Origin: Bacilli bacterium
GTDB lineage: Bacteria > Bacillota_I > Bacilli_A > RFN20 > CAG-631
Assembly (NCBI GenBank): GCA_900754115.1
Contig: CAAEBM010000008.1
Span: 1 to 37,623 of the forward strand
Length of the DNA stretch: 37,623 bases
Direction: 5' to 3'
Part shown: piece after piece, positions 9,171-17,913 of the stretch
How the letters are laid out: each line of letters begins with the position of its first letter
Position numbering within the stretch: position 1 is the first letter of the stretch
The notes under the pieces: model-generated
The model's database searches: none
Seen by the model: only the letters and a program-made list of their open reading frames with translations
Told to the model about the DNA's origin: nothing
Position numbers and translations under genes: made by a program

Positions 9171-9857
9171 TTAAGAAGAATAAAAATGAAAAAGAACGAT
9201 ATTAACATTATTTTCTAGGCTACATTGTTCATTAATTTGAATAGAATTTGTAGTTTTTTTGTTTTCAGCAAAACATAAAGAAAGGGGACTTAATTTTTTA
9301 TCTAATTGATTTAAGGGTAAAGTCCCATTTTTTTGACAATAATAAATGTTTTGTTTTGGATAGGCTTGTTGATAAGCCTCAATGGTTGGAAATACGATAA
9401 GATAAGTGCTAAAAAAAGAACCCATGCTAGCGCGAATGACATGTGGATGATAATAATCAATTTGAGGATGAATTAAAACTAAATGATTAAATTCAAAACC
9501 TCGTACACTGCGAATAATAGTACCTAAAGTTCCTTCATCCTCAATATCTTTGATTAGTAAATGTCTTTTTCCACAAAAAGGATATTGTTTTTTTAAAAAA
9601 GCACCGATAATCAAACAATTCTCTTTTGTTCGAATTTTTTTGATGATTTTTTGATTATATTCAAGAGGAATATGCTCTTGATTGCAAAGTTTTAAAATAA
9701 AATTTAAAACTTCTTGATTTTGAAATTTTTTGTCGATAAAAACGCAAAGAACATCTTTTGGTCGATGAGTTAAAAGTTCAATGGTAACAAAAGCACCATA
9801 TGCATAAGAGTAGGGTAAATCAGAGTGATATTTTTCAAATGAATTAGGACGCTTCAT
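9171..9857 (-). CDS. SpoU/TrmH-type RNA methyltransferase, divergent
   Basis: A 228-residue SPOUT-fold protein. The N-terminal half is a substrate-binding-like region (VLCVFIDKKFQN, with CLIIGAFLKK at the boundary). The catalytic half shows DEGTLGTIIRSVRGFEF, the family motif 1 with its Arg, and then VIRASMGSFF, motif 2. Motif 3, usually an N-x-S-V-A knot strand, is weak here (NNVNIVLFHFYSS) and the protein ends at once, so the trefoil knot may be incomplete. SpoU proteins 2'-O-methylate ribose in tRNA or rRNA; the target cannot be read from sequence. The start codon overlaps the end of the NERD gene by 14 bases, indicating translational coupling within the deoD-NERD-TrmH operon. Confidence 0.8.
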   Translation of the reverse strand: MKRPNSFEKYHSDLPYSYAYGAFVTIELLTHRPKDVLCVFIDKKFQNQEVLNFILKLCNQEHIPLEYNQKIIKKIRTKENCLIIGAFLKKQYPFCGKRHLLIKDIEDEGTLGTIIRSVRGFEFNHLVLIHPQIDYYHPHVIRASMGSFFSTYLIVFPTIEAYQQAYPKQNIYYCQKNGTLPLNQLDKKLSPLSLCFAENKKTTNSIQINEQCSLENNVNIVLFHFYSS

Positions 9858-10497
9858 TTTTTTTGCCTCTCGATTTTTTATTTTTTAGTAATTTTTCACT
9901 ATTTAACCCATGTTCATATAATAAATTTGCCATTTGCTCTACTTCTTGGTTTGACCAACTCGTTTTAGAAGAATTTTTTTCAATCCAATTAATGGTTAAA
10001 ATGACTTCCTCTTCTTTGCATAAAAATTCATTTTCGTTGTTTAAATCAAGATGATCCATTTGTACGGAATCAGCTAATACGACAATGTTAATAAAACGAT
10101 CGACTGGAAGAGGTAAAACTTTAGCAATTCGATTCATCTTTTTTTCATTTTCTATGAAGGGATTTCTAACATGATCTAAGGTATTTTTATAATAAAGTCG
10201 CCATTTTTCATCTTGACGAAATCCTTCTATTTTTCCAAGCCAAATGGCTTCTTTAACAACATAAACAAATTTATTACCAATGATAATTGTATCCACATGA
10301 CGAAACTTTTCTTCGTTGACTTGAATGAGAATGTCATTAATAATCAAATAATTTTGACTCTTGCATGCTTGATAAAGATTTTTTTGAATTCTGCGGTGCT
10401 TTGTCAGGCCAATATAAAAAACTCTTATTTGCTTGTTAAATAAGCATAACAAGAGTATAAATAAAATAGCGATGACAACAAAAATAATCCACCACAT
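9844..10497 (-). CDS. Membrane-anchored NERD domain protein
   Basis: 217 residues. Residues 1-18 form one hydrophobic helix (WWIIFVVIAILFILLLCLF). Residues about 30-150 resemble the nuclease-related (NERD) domain: ILIQVNEEKFRHVDTIIIG, then KFVYVVKEAIWLGKIEGF in place of the usual EVK-x-W-G-x-I-G strand, then WRLYYK. The Asp and the Glu/Lys of a restriction-like core are partly kept, but the pattern is looser than in typical NERD proteins. The tail is a Lys-rich basic stretch. It lies 10 bases after deoD and overlaps the methyltransferase start by 14 bases, so it is the middle gene of an operon. The ribosome site is weak (GTGGG), consistent with coupling to deoD. Its function is unknown. Confidence 0.65.
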   Translation of the reverse strand: MWWIIFVVIAILFILLLCLFNKQIRVFYIGLTKHRRIQKNLYQACKSQNYLIINDILIQVNEEKFRHVDTIIIGNKFVYVVKEAIWLGKIEGFRQDEKWRLYYKNTLDHVRNPFIENEKKMNRIAKVLPLPVDRFINIVVLADSVQMDHLDLNNENEFLCKEEEVILTINWIEKNSSKTSWSNQEVEQMANLLYEHGLNSEKLLKNKKSRGKKNEAS

Positions 10498-10507
10498 AAG
10501 AAACCCA

Positions 10508-11209
10508 CTAGATTAAATCTAGCGCAATCTCCATCATTTGAGTGAAAGATTTTTCTCTTTCTTCTGCAGTCGTTTCTGTTTTAGAAATAAAAGAGTCAGA
10601 AACTGTTAAAATCGTTAAAGCTTTTTTATGTAAATAAGCTGCATTGCAATATAAAGCATAACTTTCCATTTCAACGCCTAAAACGCCCATTTCTTTCCAT
10701 TTTTTCCAAGAATCCCCATCTGCACGATAAAAAATATCACTAGATAAAATATTTCCTACATGATAGTTTGCATGATGTTTTTTAGCGGAAAGAACAGCTT
10801 TTTCAAGTAAATCGTAAGAAGCTAAAGGCGAATAAATTCCTGGCAATTGATATTGCGCTGCAAAGTTTGAATCGGTAGAACTTCCTTGACAAATAATGAT
10901 ATCAAAAAGATTCATGTTTTCTTGAAAAGCGCCACAAGAACCAATTCTAATGATTTGTTCTACACCATAAAATTTAAAAAGTTCATAACTATAGATGCCA
11001 ATTGATGGCATTCCCATGCCAGAACCCATTACGGTTACTTCTTTTCCTTTATAAGTTCCTGTATAAGCAAGCATATTTCGAACCGTATTGACCAAACGAG
11101 GATTTTCTAAAAAAGTTTCCGCAATAAATTTGGCTCTTAAAGGATCTCCAGGCATTAAAACAGTTTTTGCAAAATCACCAACATTACCTCTATTATGAGG
11201 GGTAGACAT
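10508..11209 (-). CDS. deoD: Purine nucleoside phosphorylase, DeoD type
   Basis: A 233-residue hexameric-type phosphorylase that splits purine (deoxy)nucleosides to base and (deoxy)ribose-1-phosphate for salvage. Family signatures are TVLMPGDPLRAKFIA (phosphate site), MGSGMGMPSIGIYSYELF, IIRIGSCGAF, VLGVEMESYALY (base and ribose binding, Met-Glu-Ser) and TVSDS with the catalytic Asp. The ATG at 11209 sits seven bases after AGGAG; an in-frame GTG at 11218 overlaps that site and is rejected. It is the first gene of the deoD-NERD-TrmH operon. A purine permease under a guanine-class riboswitch lies 22 kb away and could feed the same salvage pathway. Confidence 0.95.
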   Translation of the reverse strand: MSTPHNRGNVGDFAKTVLMPGDPLRAKFIAETFLENPRLVNTVRNMLAYTGTYKGKEVTVMGSGMGMPSIGIYSYELFKFYGVEQIIRIGSCGAFQENMNLFDIIICQGSSTDSNFAAQYQLPGIYSPLASYDLLEKAVLSAKKHHANYHVGNILSSDIFYRADGDSWKKWKEMGVLGVEMESYALYCNAAYLHKKALTILTVSDSFISKTETTAEEREKSFTQMMEIALDLI

Positions 11210-11260
11210 ATAAATCACTCCTATCTTCTATTTTTATTATAATAAAATAGGTGGAAAATG

Positions 11261-11300
11261 AAAACAAAAAAGTGAAGGACTATATTTATCTCTTCACTTT
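11261..11300 (-). terminator. Terminator after ddl
   Basis: On the minus strand the stem AAAGTGAAG / CTTCACTTT (9 bp) is followed by TTTTTGTTTT. It separates the hydrolase-murF-ddl operon from deoD. Confidence 0.75.
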
Positions 11301-11306
11301 GTAAAA

Positions 11307-12452
11307 TTATTTAGAGACCTTGATTTGATTCAAATCATCACTATTAAAAATATTAGAAGGATAGGTTAAAATCAATTCAGTTTTATGAAATTCATGTTTT
11401 ATTCCAATATCTAAGATTTGATCAATTAAATCAGAAAAAGAAAGGTTTGCTTTTTCCCAAAGATAAAAGGCCAAAGATCCAGGAATATTATTGATTTCAT
11501 TAAAATATAGGATACCTTTTTTTTCATCATAAAGAAAATCTAAACGCACACATAAATGACTTTCTAATAAAGTTGCCACTTTTTTTGCCACTTGGATTAG
11601 TTCTTGTTTTAACTCTTCACTAATTGTTGCAGGTACGATGCGATTAAGTCCAGCCATTCCTTTGTTTTTAGCATGATTTTGATATTTATCTTCATAACTT
11701 AAAAAACTACACTTTGTCACTTCTTCAATTGCCGAATGTTGATAAAAATCAAGATCACCTAATAAAGAAATGTTTAGTTCTTTTGCATCTTCAATGTATT
11801 CTTCAATTAAAGCTTTCGTATCATATTGGAAAACTTGTTCAATTGCATCAATGAGTTGAGCATCATCAAAGCATATCGTAATTCCAACTGAACTTCCTAA
11901 TTTGGCTGGTTTAACAATTAAAGGGTAACCAATTTTTTTAGCTTGTTGAAAAACAATATCACTATTTTGATTATATTGTAAGTAATGAATTGAGAAATAT
12001 TTTGTTTGTTTAACTTTATTGGCTTGCATGATTTGTTTGCAAATTACTTTATCTTGGCTGATACTTCCTTGAAAGTGGTCTAATCCAATGCAAATCAAAC
12101 CTAACATATTAAAATAATTATACAAGCTGCCATCTTCGCAATTATTTCCATGCGTCACTAACCAAATGGCATCAATATAGATTTTTTTGTGGTTTTTTTT
12201 AAAATAAGAACCTTGTTGATTTTTTAAAAATTGAATTTTGTGACATTTTTTTAATAAAGATGGTAAATGATTATAATTTTTTATATCTTTTAAAGCATCT
12301 CCATAATAAAAAGTTTTATCTTTTCCTAAATAAATTGGCAAAAGTTCGTATTTTTCGTTTTTGTAATTGTGATAGGCTTGTAAAGCGGTGATGACACTGA
12401 TTTCATGTTCTACAGATAATCCTCCAAAAACCATTCCGATTGTAATTTTCAT
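11307..12452 (-). CDS. ddl: D-alanine--D-alanine ligase
   Basis: A 381-residue ATP-grasp ligase that joins two D-Ala for peptidoglycan. The N-terminus MVFGGLSVEHEISVITALQ holds the Ser-Val-Glu-His signature for the first D-Ala. The ATP-grasp core includes YPLIVKPAKLGSSVGI and LIEEYIEDAKELNISLLG. The omega-loop SYEDKY keeps Tyr as in D-Ala-D-Ala enzymes. The magnesium site shows CVRLDFLYD and NEINNIPGS. The GLNRIVPATI segment and the C-terminus are complete. It is translated from AAGGAGAG about eight bases upstream and lies 17 bases after murF, whose substrate it makes, so the two are co-transcribed. Confidence 0.95.
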   Translation of the reverse strand: MKITIGMVFGGLSVEHEISVITALQAYHNYKNEKYELLPIYLGKDKTFYYGDALKDIKNYNHLPSLLKKCHKIQFLKNQQGSYFKKNHKKIYIDAIWLVTHGNNCEDGSLYNYFNMLGLICIGLDHFQGSISQDKVICKQIMQANKVKQTKYFSIHYLQYNQNSDIVFQQAKKIGYPLIVKPAKLGSSVGITICFDDAQLIDAIEQVFQYDTKALIEEYIEDAKELNISLLGDLDFYQHSAIEEVTKCSFLSYEDKYQNHAKNKGMAGLNRIVPATISEELKQELIQVAKKVATLLESHLCVRLDFLYDEKKGILYFNEINNIPGSLAFYLWEKANLSFSDLIDQILDIGIKHEFHKTELILTYPSNIFNSDDLNQIKVSK

Positions 12453-12469
12453 AAATTATTCTCTCCTTT

Positions 12470-14023
12470 TTATTTTAAATAAGTATCGGGTAAATCGTTT
12501 TCTATTAAAATTGTCATTTTTTGATCGATAAAATTATTTTTTAAATAAGACCAAGCTTCCATATAAGTAGAAAATTGTTCTATATTTTTCTTTGGATATT
12601 TTTCTTGTAATAGTTGCTGATAAATCGATTTAGAATTGTTGCCAACTAAAACCACAAAGTCACAAGATTTTTTGATATTGTGAGCTAGTTTTTGATTCAT
12701 TGTTTGGTTCAAATCATCTAATTCAATTAATCCAGGTGTAATTAAAACCCGTTTGTTGGTGGCTGTTTTTAAAACAGTTAAAGCTTCGGCAAATCCATTA
12801 GGATTACTATTGTATGAATCATCAATCATTAGCCATAATCCTTCTTTTTTTACTTCTAAACGATGTTCCATGTTTTTAAGCATTTTTAATCGTTTGATTA
12901 TTTTTTCATCATCAATTTGTAATACTTTTGCCATTGCAACTGCCATTAAAAGATCTTGAATATGATGTCGCCCTAATATTTTTACTTTTATTAAATATTC
13001 TTTTTGAAAAAGATGAAGAATGAAACTAGTTCCTGTAGTTTTGATTTGTATATCTGTGGCATAAATGTCTGCAATTTGCGTTGAACTAATGGTGATTTTT
13101 TTAGCTTTAATTTCTGATAAATGCGCTGTAATTCTAGGGTCATCTAAATTAATAATGGCTGTATTAGACGGCAAAAGATGTTGAAGTAATTTTATTTTTT
13201 CCTTTTCAATATTTTCCATTGATTTAAAAGTTGATAAGTGTTGCATTCCGATACTAGTTACACAAGCAATGTCAAAATTGAAAAAGTGAATAAATTTATC
13301 CATCCCTTTTATTTTATCAATGCCTAATTCTAATAAAAGAATCTGATGAGATAAATGTAATTGTTGATTAATTGTCATTAAAAGGCCATTTAAAGTATTA
13401 AATGATTTAGGACTGCTACAAATAGAATAGGTACTTTCTAATAATTGTTTTGTGTAAAATTTAGTGCTTGATTTTCCAAAACTTCCGGTAATACCAATGA
13501 TTTTCAAGTTTGTATTTTTTTGTAGTTTTCTTTTTGCTTTCTTTTTAAAATGCAATTGGATTAGTTTTTCTATTCCTTGATTGAATAAACAAGTAAGTGT
13601 AAAAAAGACTAAAAACAGAATGCGATAAAGTAATGGAATAACATAAGAATTCACATTAAAAAGAAAGACAATAAATGAAAATAAGGCATAGCACAAACTA
13701 TATTGCATAATCATTCTTTTTATTCGTTTTGTGATTTTAAAAGGAACAATTTTGTCTTGTATTTTTTTTCGATATAAAAGCCAAGATAAAGGAACAATCA
13801 AAATCCATTTTATCCAGACCATTTCTTTAAAGAAAATCGGTAAAAAAGTAATCGTCGTCAATAAGACAAAAAAGACAAAGGATAAATAGTGAAAATGAAA
13901 ACGTTCTTTGACCAATTTAAAAAAACGTGGGAGATGATAGTATTGTTTTTGTAAGAAATTGGCGTAGTAAAAAAACAAATAAAGAGAAATAAAAAAAGTA
14001 AATATTAAACTAGCTATCAGCAA
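12470..14023 (-). CDS. murF: MurF-type Mur ligase with N-terminal membrane domain
   Basis: 517 residues. Residues 1-150 hold about four to five hydrophobic helices (for example 1-25, 47-85 and 110-147), absent from classical MurF. The Mur ligase core follows: P-loop GITGSFGKSST at 177-187, LLLELGIDKIKGMD, TSIGMQHLSTF, IINLDDPR, GRHHIQDLLMA and the MurF signature DDSYNSNPNGFAEAL. It should add D-Ala-D-Ala to UDP-MurNAc-tripeptide. The classical MurF N-terminal domain is replaced by the membrane part, seen in other Erysipelotrichia-like genomes as far as I recall. The start is TTG (14021-14023) with AGAGGTG seven bases upstream. It overlaps the end of the hydrolase gene by 14 bases and is followed directly by ddl. 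Confidence 0.85.
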   Translation of the reverse strand: MLIASLIFTFFISLYLFFYYANFLQKQYYHLPRFFKLVKERFHFHYLSFVFFVLLTTITFLPIFFKEMVWIKWILIVPLSWLLYRKKIQDKIVPFKITKRIKRMIMQYSLCYALFSFIVFLFNVNSYVIPLLYRILFLVFFTLTCLFNQGIEKLIQLHFKKKAKRKLQKNTNLKIIGITGSFGKSSTKFYTKQLLESTYSICSSPKSFNTLNGLLMTINQQLHLSHQILLLELGIDKIKGMDKFIHFFNFDIACVTSIGMQHLSTFKSMENIEKEKIKLLQHLLPSNTAIINLDDPRITAHLSEIKAKKITISSTQIADIYATDIQIKTTGTSFILHLFQKEYLIKVKILGRHHIQDLLMAVAMAKVLQIDDEKIIKRLKMLKNMEHRLEVKKEGLWLMIDDSYNSNPNGFAEALTVLKTATNKRVLITPGLIELDDLNQTMNQKLAHNIKKSCDFVVLVGNNSKSIYQQLLQEKYPKKNIEQFSTYMEAWSYLKNNFIDQKMTILIENDLPDTYLK

Positions 14024-14738
14024 TTTTATTCACCTCTTGAACAAAACTTTTTAAAATTTCTTTGACATGATTGTGTTGTGATAAATAAGCAAAATGTCCT
14101 CCTTCTATCGGAATTAATGCACAATCTTTCATGATTTTTTTTATCTTATGACCCATTTGAATTGGAGTTGCAGTATCTTGTTTTCCCCATATTAACAAAG
14201 TTGGTAAAGAGATTTGTTTGATTTCTTTATAAGCATCTTCATTGACAACTGAAACTAATGTTTGTTTCATGATAGGAGTTGCTTGTTTATAATCTTCACT
14301 TCCAAATTGTGTAAGATTCCAATGCATTTTTTTATAAAATTTGTATTTTAAAAGTTTAAAATAATACTTCAATCCTCTTTTCCCTTTTAAAATAGCTGGA
14401 GAAATTAAAAATAAGCCTTTTAAATTAGGTAACTCATTTGCCATTTTTGCGGCTAATTTTCCTCCAAAAGAATGACCTACAATAATTTCAATTTGCGGCC
14501 ATTGTTTTGCAAAGTTTGTTTTAATTAACTCAATGTAATTTTGAATGGTCAAAGGGTTAAGAGGATCAGCTTGTTTCCCACATCCAGGCAAATCAATAAA
14601 TAATTGATTATAAGATTTTGTGTCAATTTTTAAAGGCAATAAAGTTTGATAAGATGCGTTCCATCCATGCAAATATAATATTGTTTTTTTAGCATGACAA
14701 TCTTCATAATAAAAACTAGTGAGTGAATATAAAGACAT
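14010..14738 (-). CDS. Alpha/beta hydrolase
   Basis: 242 residues with the standard hydrolase fold. LYLHGWNAS is the oxyanion-loop HG motif, VGHSFGG the nucleophile elbow with Ser90, LLIWGKQDTATP supplies the Asp, and IEGGHFAYL the His. The cap region is rich in Lys and Tyr. There is no signal peptide, so it is cytosolic. The ATG at 14738 follows AAGGAAGG; the longer frame to 14792 has no ribosome site. It is the first gene of an operon with murF and ddl and overlaps murF by 14 bases. The substrate is unknown; the context suggests a cell-wall or precursor role but does not prove one. Confidence 0.85.
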   Translation of the reverse strand: MSLYSLTSFYYEDCHAKKTILYLHGWNASYQTLLPLKIDTKSYNQLFIDLPGCGKQADPLNPLTIQNYIELIKTNFAKQWPQIEIIVGHSFGGKLAAKMANELPNLKGLFLISPAILKGKRGLKYYFKLLKYKFYKKMHWNLTQFGSEDYKQATPIMKQTLVSVVNEDAYKEIKQISLPTLLIWGKQDTATPIQMGHKIKKIMKDCALIPIEGGHFAYLSQHNHVKEILKSFVQEVNKIADS

Positions 14739-14815
14739 GAACGCACTTCCTTCCTTTATCATTGTATGAAAGAAAGATGAAAGAGTATTCAAATTGAAAC
14801 GAAAACATATTTTTA

Positions 14816-14844
14816 TTGTAAAAAATATGTTTATAACATATAAT
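14816..14844 (+). promoter_or_regulatory. Sigma-A-type promoter of nfeD-SPFH
   Basis: TTGTAA (14816-14821), a 17-base spacer and TATAAT (14839-14844) precede the nfeD start by 28 bases. Confidence 0.65.
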
Positions 14845-14872
14845 GAAAAGTGTAAAAGGAGAGTGAGAGGAC

Positions 14873-15295
14873 ATGGTGTGGTTTTGGATTTATTTATCGG
14901 TCATGGTCGTGTCCATTATTGTTGAAGTTTCCACGGTTGATTTGACTAGTTTTTGGTTTGCAATTGGCGCTTTGGCTGCTTTAATTGCCGATTTATGTAA
15001 TGCTCCTGTGTGGTTATCTTTAACTATTTTTTCAATTGTGTCCATTATTTGTATCATCTTTTTACGCCCTATTGTGAAAAAGAAATTTGATTCTGCAACG
15101 ATTCCAACCAATGCAGATTCAGCAATAGGAAAAGTCGTTACAGTATGTGCAAAAATCACAATGGATAATCCTGGTGAAGTGAAATATGAAGGAATCATAT
15201 GGACTGCTGTGACGGAATCAAAGACTTATGAAGTAGGCGAAAAAGTAAAAATCGTTCGGATTGAGGGGAACAAATTAATTATCACGGATATTTAA
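14873..15295 (+). CDS. NfeD-family membrane protein
   Basis: 140 residues. Three hydrophobic helices (about 2-22, 27-45 and 48-68) are followed by a soluble OB-fold of about 65 residues beginning SAIGKVVTVCAKI and containing GEVKYEGIIWTAVTES and GEKVKIVRIEGNKLIITDI, the NfeD C-terminal signature. This is the short NfeD1b-like form, without a ClpP-class serine protease. These proteins partner SPFH/flotillin-type proteins in membrane microdomain organisation. The next gene, 20 bases downstream, is such an SPFH protein, so the pair is a classical operon. Confidence 0.9.
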   Translation: MVWFWIYLSVMVVSIIVEVSTVDLTSFWFAIGALAALIADLCNAPVWLSLTIFSIVSIICIIFLRPIVKKKFDSATIPTNADSAIGKVVTVCAKITMDNPGEVKYEGIIWTAVTESKTYEVGEKVKIVRIEGNKLIITDI

Positions 15296-15315
15296 TTGAT
15301 GAAAGGAGAAGATTT

Positions 15316-16239
15316 ATGCTTAATATTGTATTTGCTTCTGATGGGTTAACCATTGCTATTTGGATTTTAGTTGCTGTACTTTCTTTGACAATTCTTTTCT
15401 TGTTTTTTAAATCAATTGTAATTGTGCATCAAACAGAAGCGTATATTTTAGAAAGAATAGGAAAATATAAAGCAACTTTAGATGTCGGTTGGCATTTCAT
15501 TATTCCAATTTTTGATAAAGTTGTTAAAAAAGTGAGTTTAAAAGAACACGTTGTCGATTTTAAACCACAACCTGTGATTACCAAAGATAATGTCACAATA
15601 CAAATTGATACAGTCGTTTTTTATCAAATTACAGATCCTCATGCTTATACTTATGGGGTTAATAATCCGATTAATGCTATTGAAAATTTAACAGCCACAA
15701 CTTTAAGAAATATCATTGGGGAATTAGAATTAGATGCTACATTAACTTCTCGGGATGTCATCAATGCAAAAGTTCGTCTTATTCTAGATGAAGCGACAGA
15801 CCCCTGGGGAATTAAAGTTCGTCGGGTAGAATTAAAAAATATTATTCCTCCTCGTGATATTCAAGAAGCGATGGAAAAACAAATGCGTGCTGAAAGAGAA
15901 AGAAGAGAAGCAATTCTTCGAGCAGAAGGGGAAAAGCGTTCTGCAATCTTAGTGGCTGAAGGGGAAAAAGAATCTGTTGTTTTACGTGCTGTTGCTAAAA
16001 AAGAAGCTTTGATTGCTGAAGCAGAAGGAGCAGCTCAAGCTATTAAACTAATCAATGAAGCCAATCCAAATCAACAATATATTACGCTAAAAAGTTTAGA
16101 TACATTAGCAAAAGTTGCTGATGGACAAGCAACAAAATTAATTGTGCCAAGCAATATCGCTGACTTATCAGGAATTGTTTCTTCCATTACAGAAACTATT
16201 CAAGCAACGAAAAACGAAGCACAAACAAAAGATAAATAA
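15316..16239 (+). CDS. SPFH/stomatin-family membrane protein (QmcA-like)
   Basis: 307 residues. One N-terminal helix (about 12-35) is followed by the SPFH domain: VVIVHQTEAYILERIGKYK, then VVDFKPQPVITKDNVTIQID, DPHAYTYGVNNPINAIENL and TTLRNIIGELELDATLTSRD. A charged coiled coil with RAERERREAILRAEGEKR follows, then the stomatin-type tail with LKSLDTLAKVADGQATKLIVP. Stomatin-like proteins oligomerise on the membrane and scaffold proteases and channels. AAAGGAG precedes the start. Its neighbour nfeD supplies the usual partner. It is nearer the QmcA/stomatin branch than flotillin FloA. Confidence 0.92.
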   Translation: MLNIVFASDGLTIAIWILVAVLSLTILFLFFKSIVIVHQTEAYILERIGKYKATLDVGWHFIIPIFDKVVKKVSLKEHVVDFKPQPVITKDNVTIQIDTVVFYQITDPHAYTYGVNNPINAIENLTATTLRNIIGELELDATLTSRDVINAKVRLILDEATDPWGIKVRRVELKNIIPPRDIQEAMEKQMRAERERREAILRAEGEKRSAILVAEGEKESVVLRAVAKKEALIAEAEGAAQAIKLINEANPNQQYITLKSLDTLAKVADGQATKLIVPSNIADLSGIVSSITETIQATKNEAQTKDK

Positions 16240-16243
16240 GGAT

Positions 16244-16273
16244 AAAAAGAGTTCTATATGGACTCTTTTTTAT
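16244..16273 (+). terminator. Terminator after the SPFH gene
   Basis: Stem AAAAAGAGTTC / GGACTCTTTTT with loop TATAT and a continuing T-rich tail; G-U pairs close the inner end. Confidence 0.8.
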
Positions 16274-16368
16274 TTTCATTTTATTTAATTATAAAACTTT
16301 ACTATTTGCCTAGATTAATGGTGCCATTACATGAAAGTAGTGCATATAAATAATTGAGGTGAAGTAGT

Positions 16369-16839
16369 ATGAATACCCATCCACTTTATAATAACTTGTT
16401 AGATTATCGAGGATACGGCTCGATTCCTAATTTAACCAATAAACCGATTTCAAACTTTTTAGAAGTAACAAAACCAAAACCTAGTTTTTTTTCTAAGCTA
16501 TCTTCTTCTTTATCTTTAAAAAAAGTAGGTGCTTTTTTAGGTGGAACTCAAAAAGTTTTAAATATTTATAATCAAGTTACCCCTATCATTCGGCAAACAA
16601 AACCTTTAATAGCAAATATTAAAACTACTTTAAAGGTTGCAAAAGCCTTTAAGCGTTTTTCAAAGGAAGATTCATTAGAGAAAGCTTTTGATAATCTTCC
16701 AGATTTTGATAAGCAACAGGAACAAGAAAAAGAAATTATTGATGTTCCGGAAGAAAAAAAGAAAGAAGATTATATTGATATTGTGGAAATCAAAGAAGAT
16801 AATCGCATTCCTAATCCATTTTTTAATGTCATGGCTTAA
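16369..16839 (+). CDS. YqfQ/VrrA-like protein
   Basis: 156 residues, no signal peptide. Residues about 50-95 (FLGGTQKVLNIYNQVTPIIR, then QTKPLIANIKTTLKVAKAFK) resemble the core of the Bacillus YqfQ/VrrA family, whose members have FLNNTQKV and VTPMIQQYGP-type sequence. The C-terminus is a highly charged Glu/Lys/Asp stretch (about 115-145). In Bacillus subtilis yqfQ lies next to yqfP (ispH), and here ispH starts 43 bases downstream, so synteny supports the call. The function is not established. GAGGTG lies eight bases before the start. Confidence 0.7.
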   Translation: MNTHPLYNNLLDYRGYGSIPNLTNKPISNFLEVTKPKPSFFSKLSSSLSLKKVGAFLGGTQKVLNIYNQVTPIIRQTKPLIANIKTTLKVAKAFKRFSKEDSLEKAFDNLPDFDKQQEQEKEIIDVPEEKKKEDYIDIVEIKEDNRIPNPFFNVMA

Positions 16840-16881
16840 AATCAATTTTGTTCATGTTATAATAAACTTAGGTGATGGCAA

Positions 16882-17745
16882 ATGAAAATCACAAAAGTTT
16901 ATCCAATTGGCTTTTGCCAAGGTGTTCATCAGGCAATTCAAAAAGTTTATGAGGTAATTGAAACTTATTCTTCATTACCTATTTATTGCATTGGGCAGAT
17001 TGTCCATAATGATGCAGTTAATCAGGATTTTATTCAAAAAGGAGTACAAATTTTAACAATCAATAAAGAAGAAGCGATTCAAAAGATTACTCATGGAGTC
17101 GTCATTTTTAGCGCGCATGGTACAAATCCTGCTCTTATTCAAAAAGCAAAAGAAAAACAATTGATTGTGATTGACACCATTTGCCCATATGTACAAAAAG
17201 AAATGCAAATTATTTCTAGATATGTTAAAAATCAATACGATATTGTTTATATAGGTAAAAAAAATCATCCAGAAGCACAAGCTATTTGCTCCTTAAGTCC
17301 ACATATTCATTTAATTGAAACTTTACAAGATGCAAAAGTGTTAAATTTAAACAATAAAAAATTATTTTTAACCAATCAAACCACCATTTCTATTTTAGAT
17401 TTAAAGGAAATCTTTGCCTATTTTAAAGAAAAATACCCAGATATTATTTTAGGAGATGAATTGTGTTCTTCGACCAGATTAAGACAAGAAGCTATTTTGA
17501 ATTTAAAAGATGATGTCGATGGGGTAATTATTGTAGGAGATAAACATAGTAATAATTGCACAAATCTTTTTTTACTGGCTAAAAAGAAAAATTTTTCAAC
17601 GATAATGATTTCTACTGAAAAAGATATCGATATGCAATGGCTAAAAGATAAAAAAAATATTGTAATCTTTTCTGCTGCTTCTACTCCTATTTCACTTGTA
17701 AATGCTATTGAAAATAAAATAAAAAAAGAAAAAATAGAGTCTTAA
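16882..17745 (+). CDS. ispH: 4-hydroxy-3-methylbut-2-enyl diphosphate reductase
   Basis: A 287-residue iron-sulfur enzyme for the last step of the MEP isoprenoid pathway, giving IPP and DMAPP. The three cluster cysteines are Cys12 (GFCQGV), Cys101 (DTICPYV) and Cys195 (DELCSSTRLRQEA). Substrate-binding residues are visible in GQIVHNDAVN (His42), FSAHGTNP (His79), GKKNHPEAQ (His129, Glu131) and TNQTTIS. The usual SNS phosphate motif is altered to HSNNCTNL. The N- and C-termini are complete. AGGTGATGG precedes the ATG. It is probably co-transcribed with the yqfQ-like gene. Confidence 0.93.
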   Translation: MKITKVYPIGFCQGVHQAIQKVYEVIETYSSLPIYCIGQIVHNDAVNQDFIQKGVQILTINKEEAIQKITHGVVIFSAHGTNPALIQKAKEKQLIVIDTICPYVQKEMQIISRYVKNQYDIVYIGKKNHPEAQAICSLSPHIHLIETLQDAKVLNLNNKKLFLTNQTTISILDLKEIFAYFKEKYPDIILGDELCSSTRLRQEAILNLKDDVDGVIIVGDKHSNNCTNLFLLAKKKNFSTIMISTEKDIDMQWLKDKKNIVIFSAASTPISLVNAIENKIKKEKIES

Positions 17746-17780
17746 AAAATGAAAAATAAATAAAAAAAATCATTTTACTA

Positions 17781-17809
17781 TTTACAAAAATTTAATTTTA
17801 TAGTATGCT
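17781..17809 (+). promoter_or_regulatory. Promoter of the tRNA operon
   Basis: TTTACA (17781-17786), a 17-base spacer and TATGCT (17804-17809) end 19 bases before the first tRNA. Confidence 0.75.
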
Positions 17810-17827
17810 ATATAAGCAAGTTGGAAT

Positions 17828-17903
17828 GGGGCTTTAGCTCATCTGGGAGAGCGCCTGCCTTGCAAGCAGGAGGTAGCGGGTTCGATCCCCGTAAGCTCCA
17901 CCA
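17828..17903 (+). tRNA. tRNA-Ala (anticodon TGC)
   Basis: Acceptor GGGGCTT pairs with AAGCTCC, discriminator A, encoded CCA. The anticodon loop CTTGCAA gives TGC. First gene of a seven-tRNA operon. Confidence 0.97.
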
Positions 17904-17913
17904 TTCTATAGCT

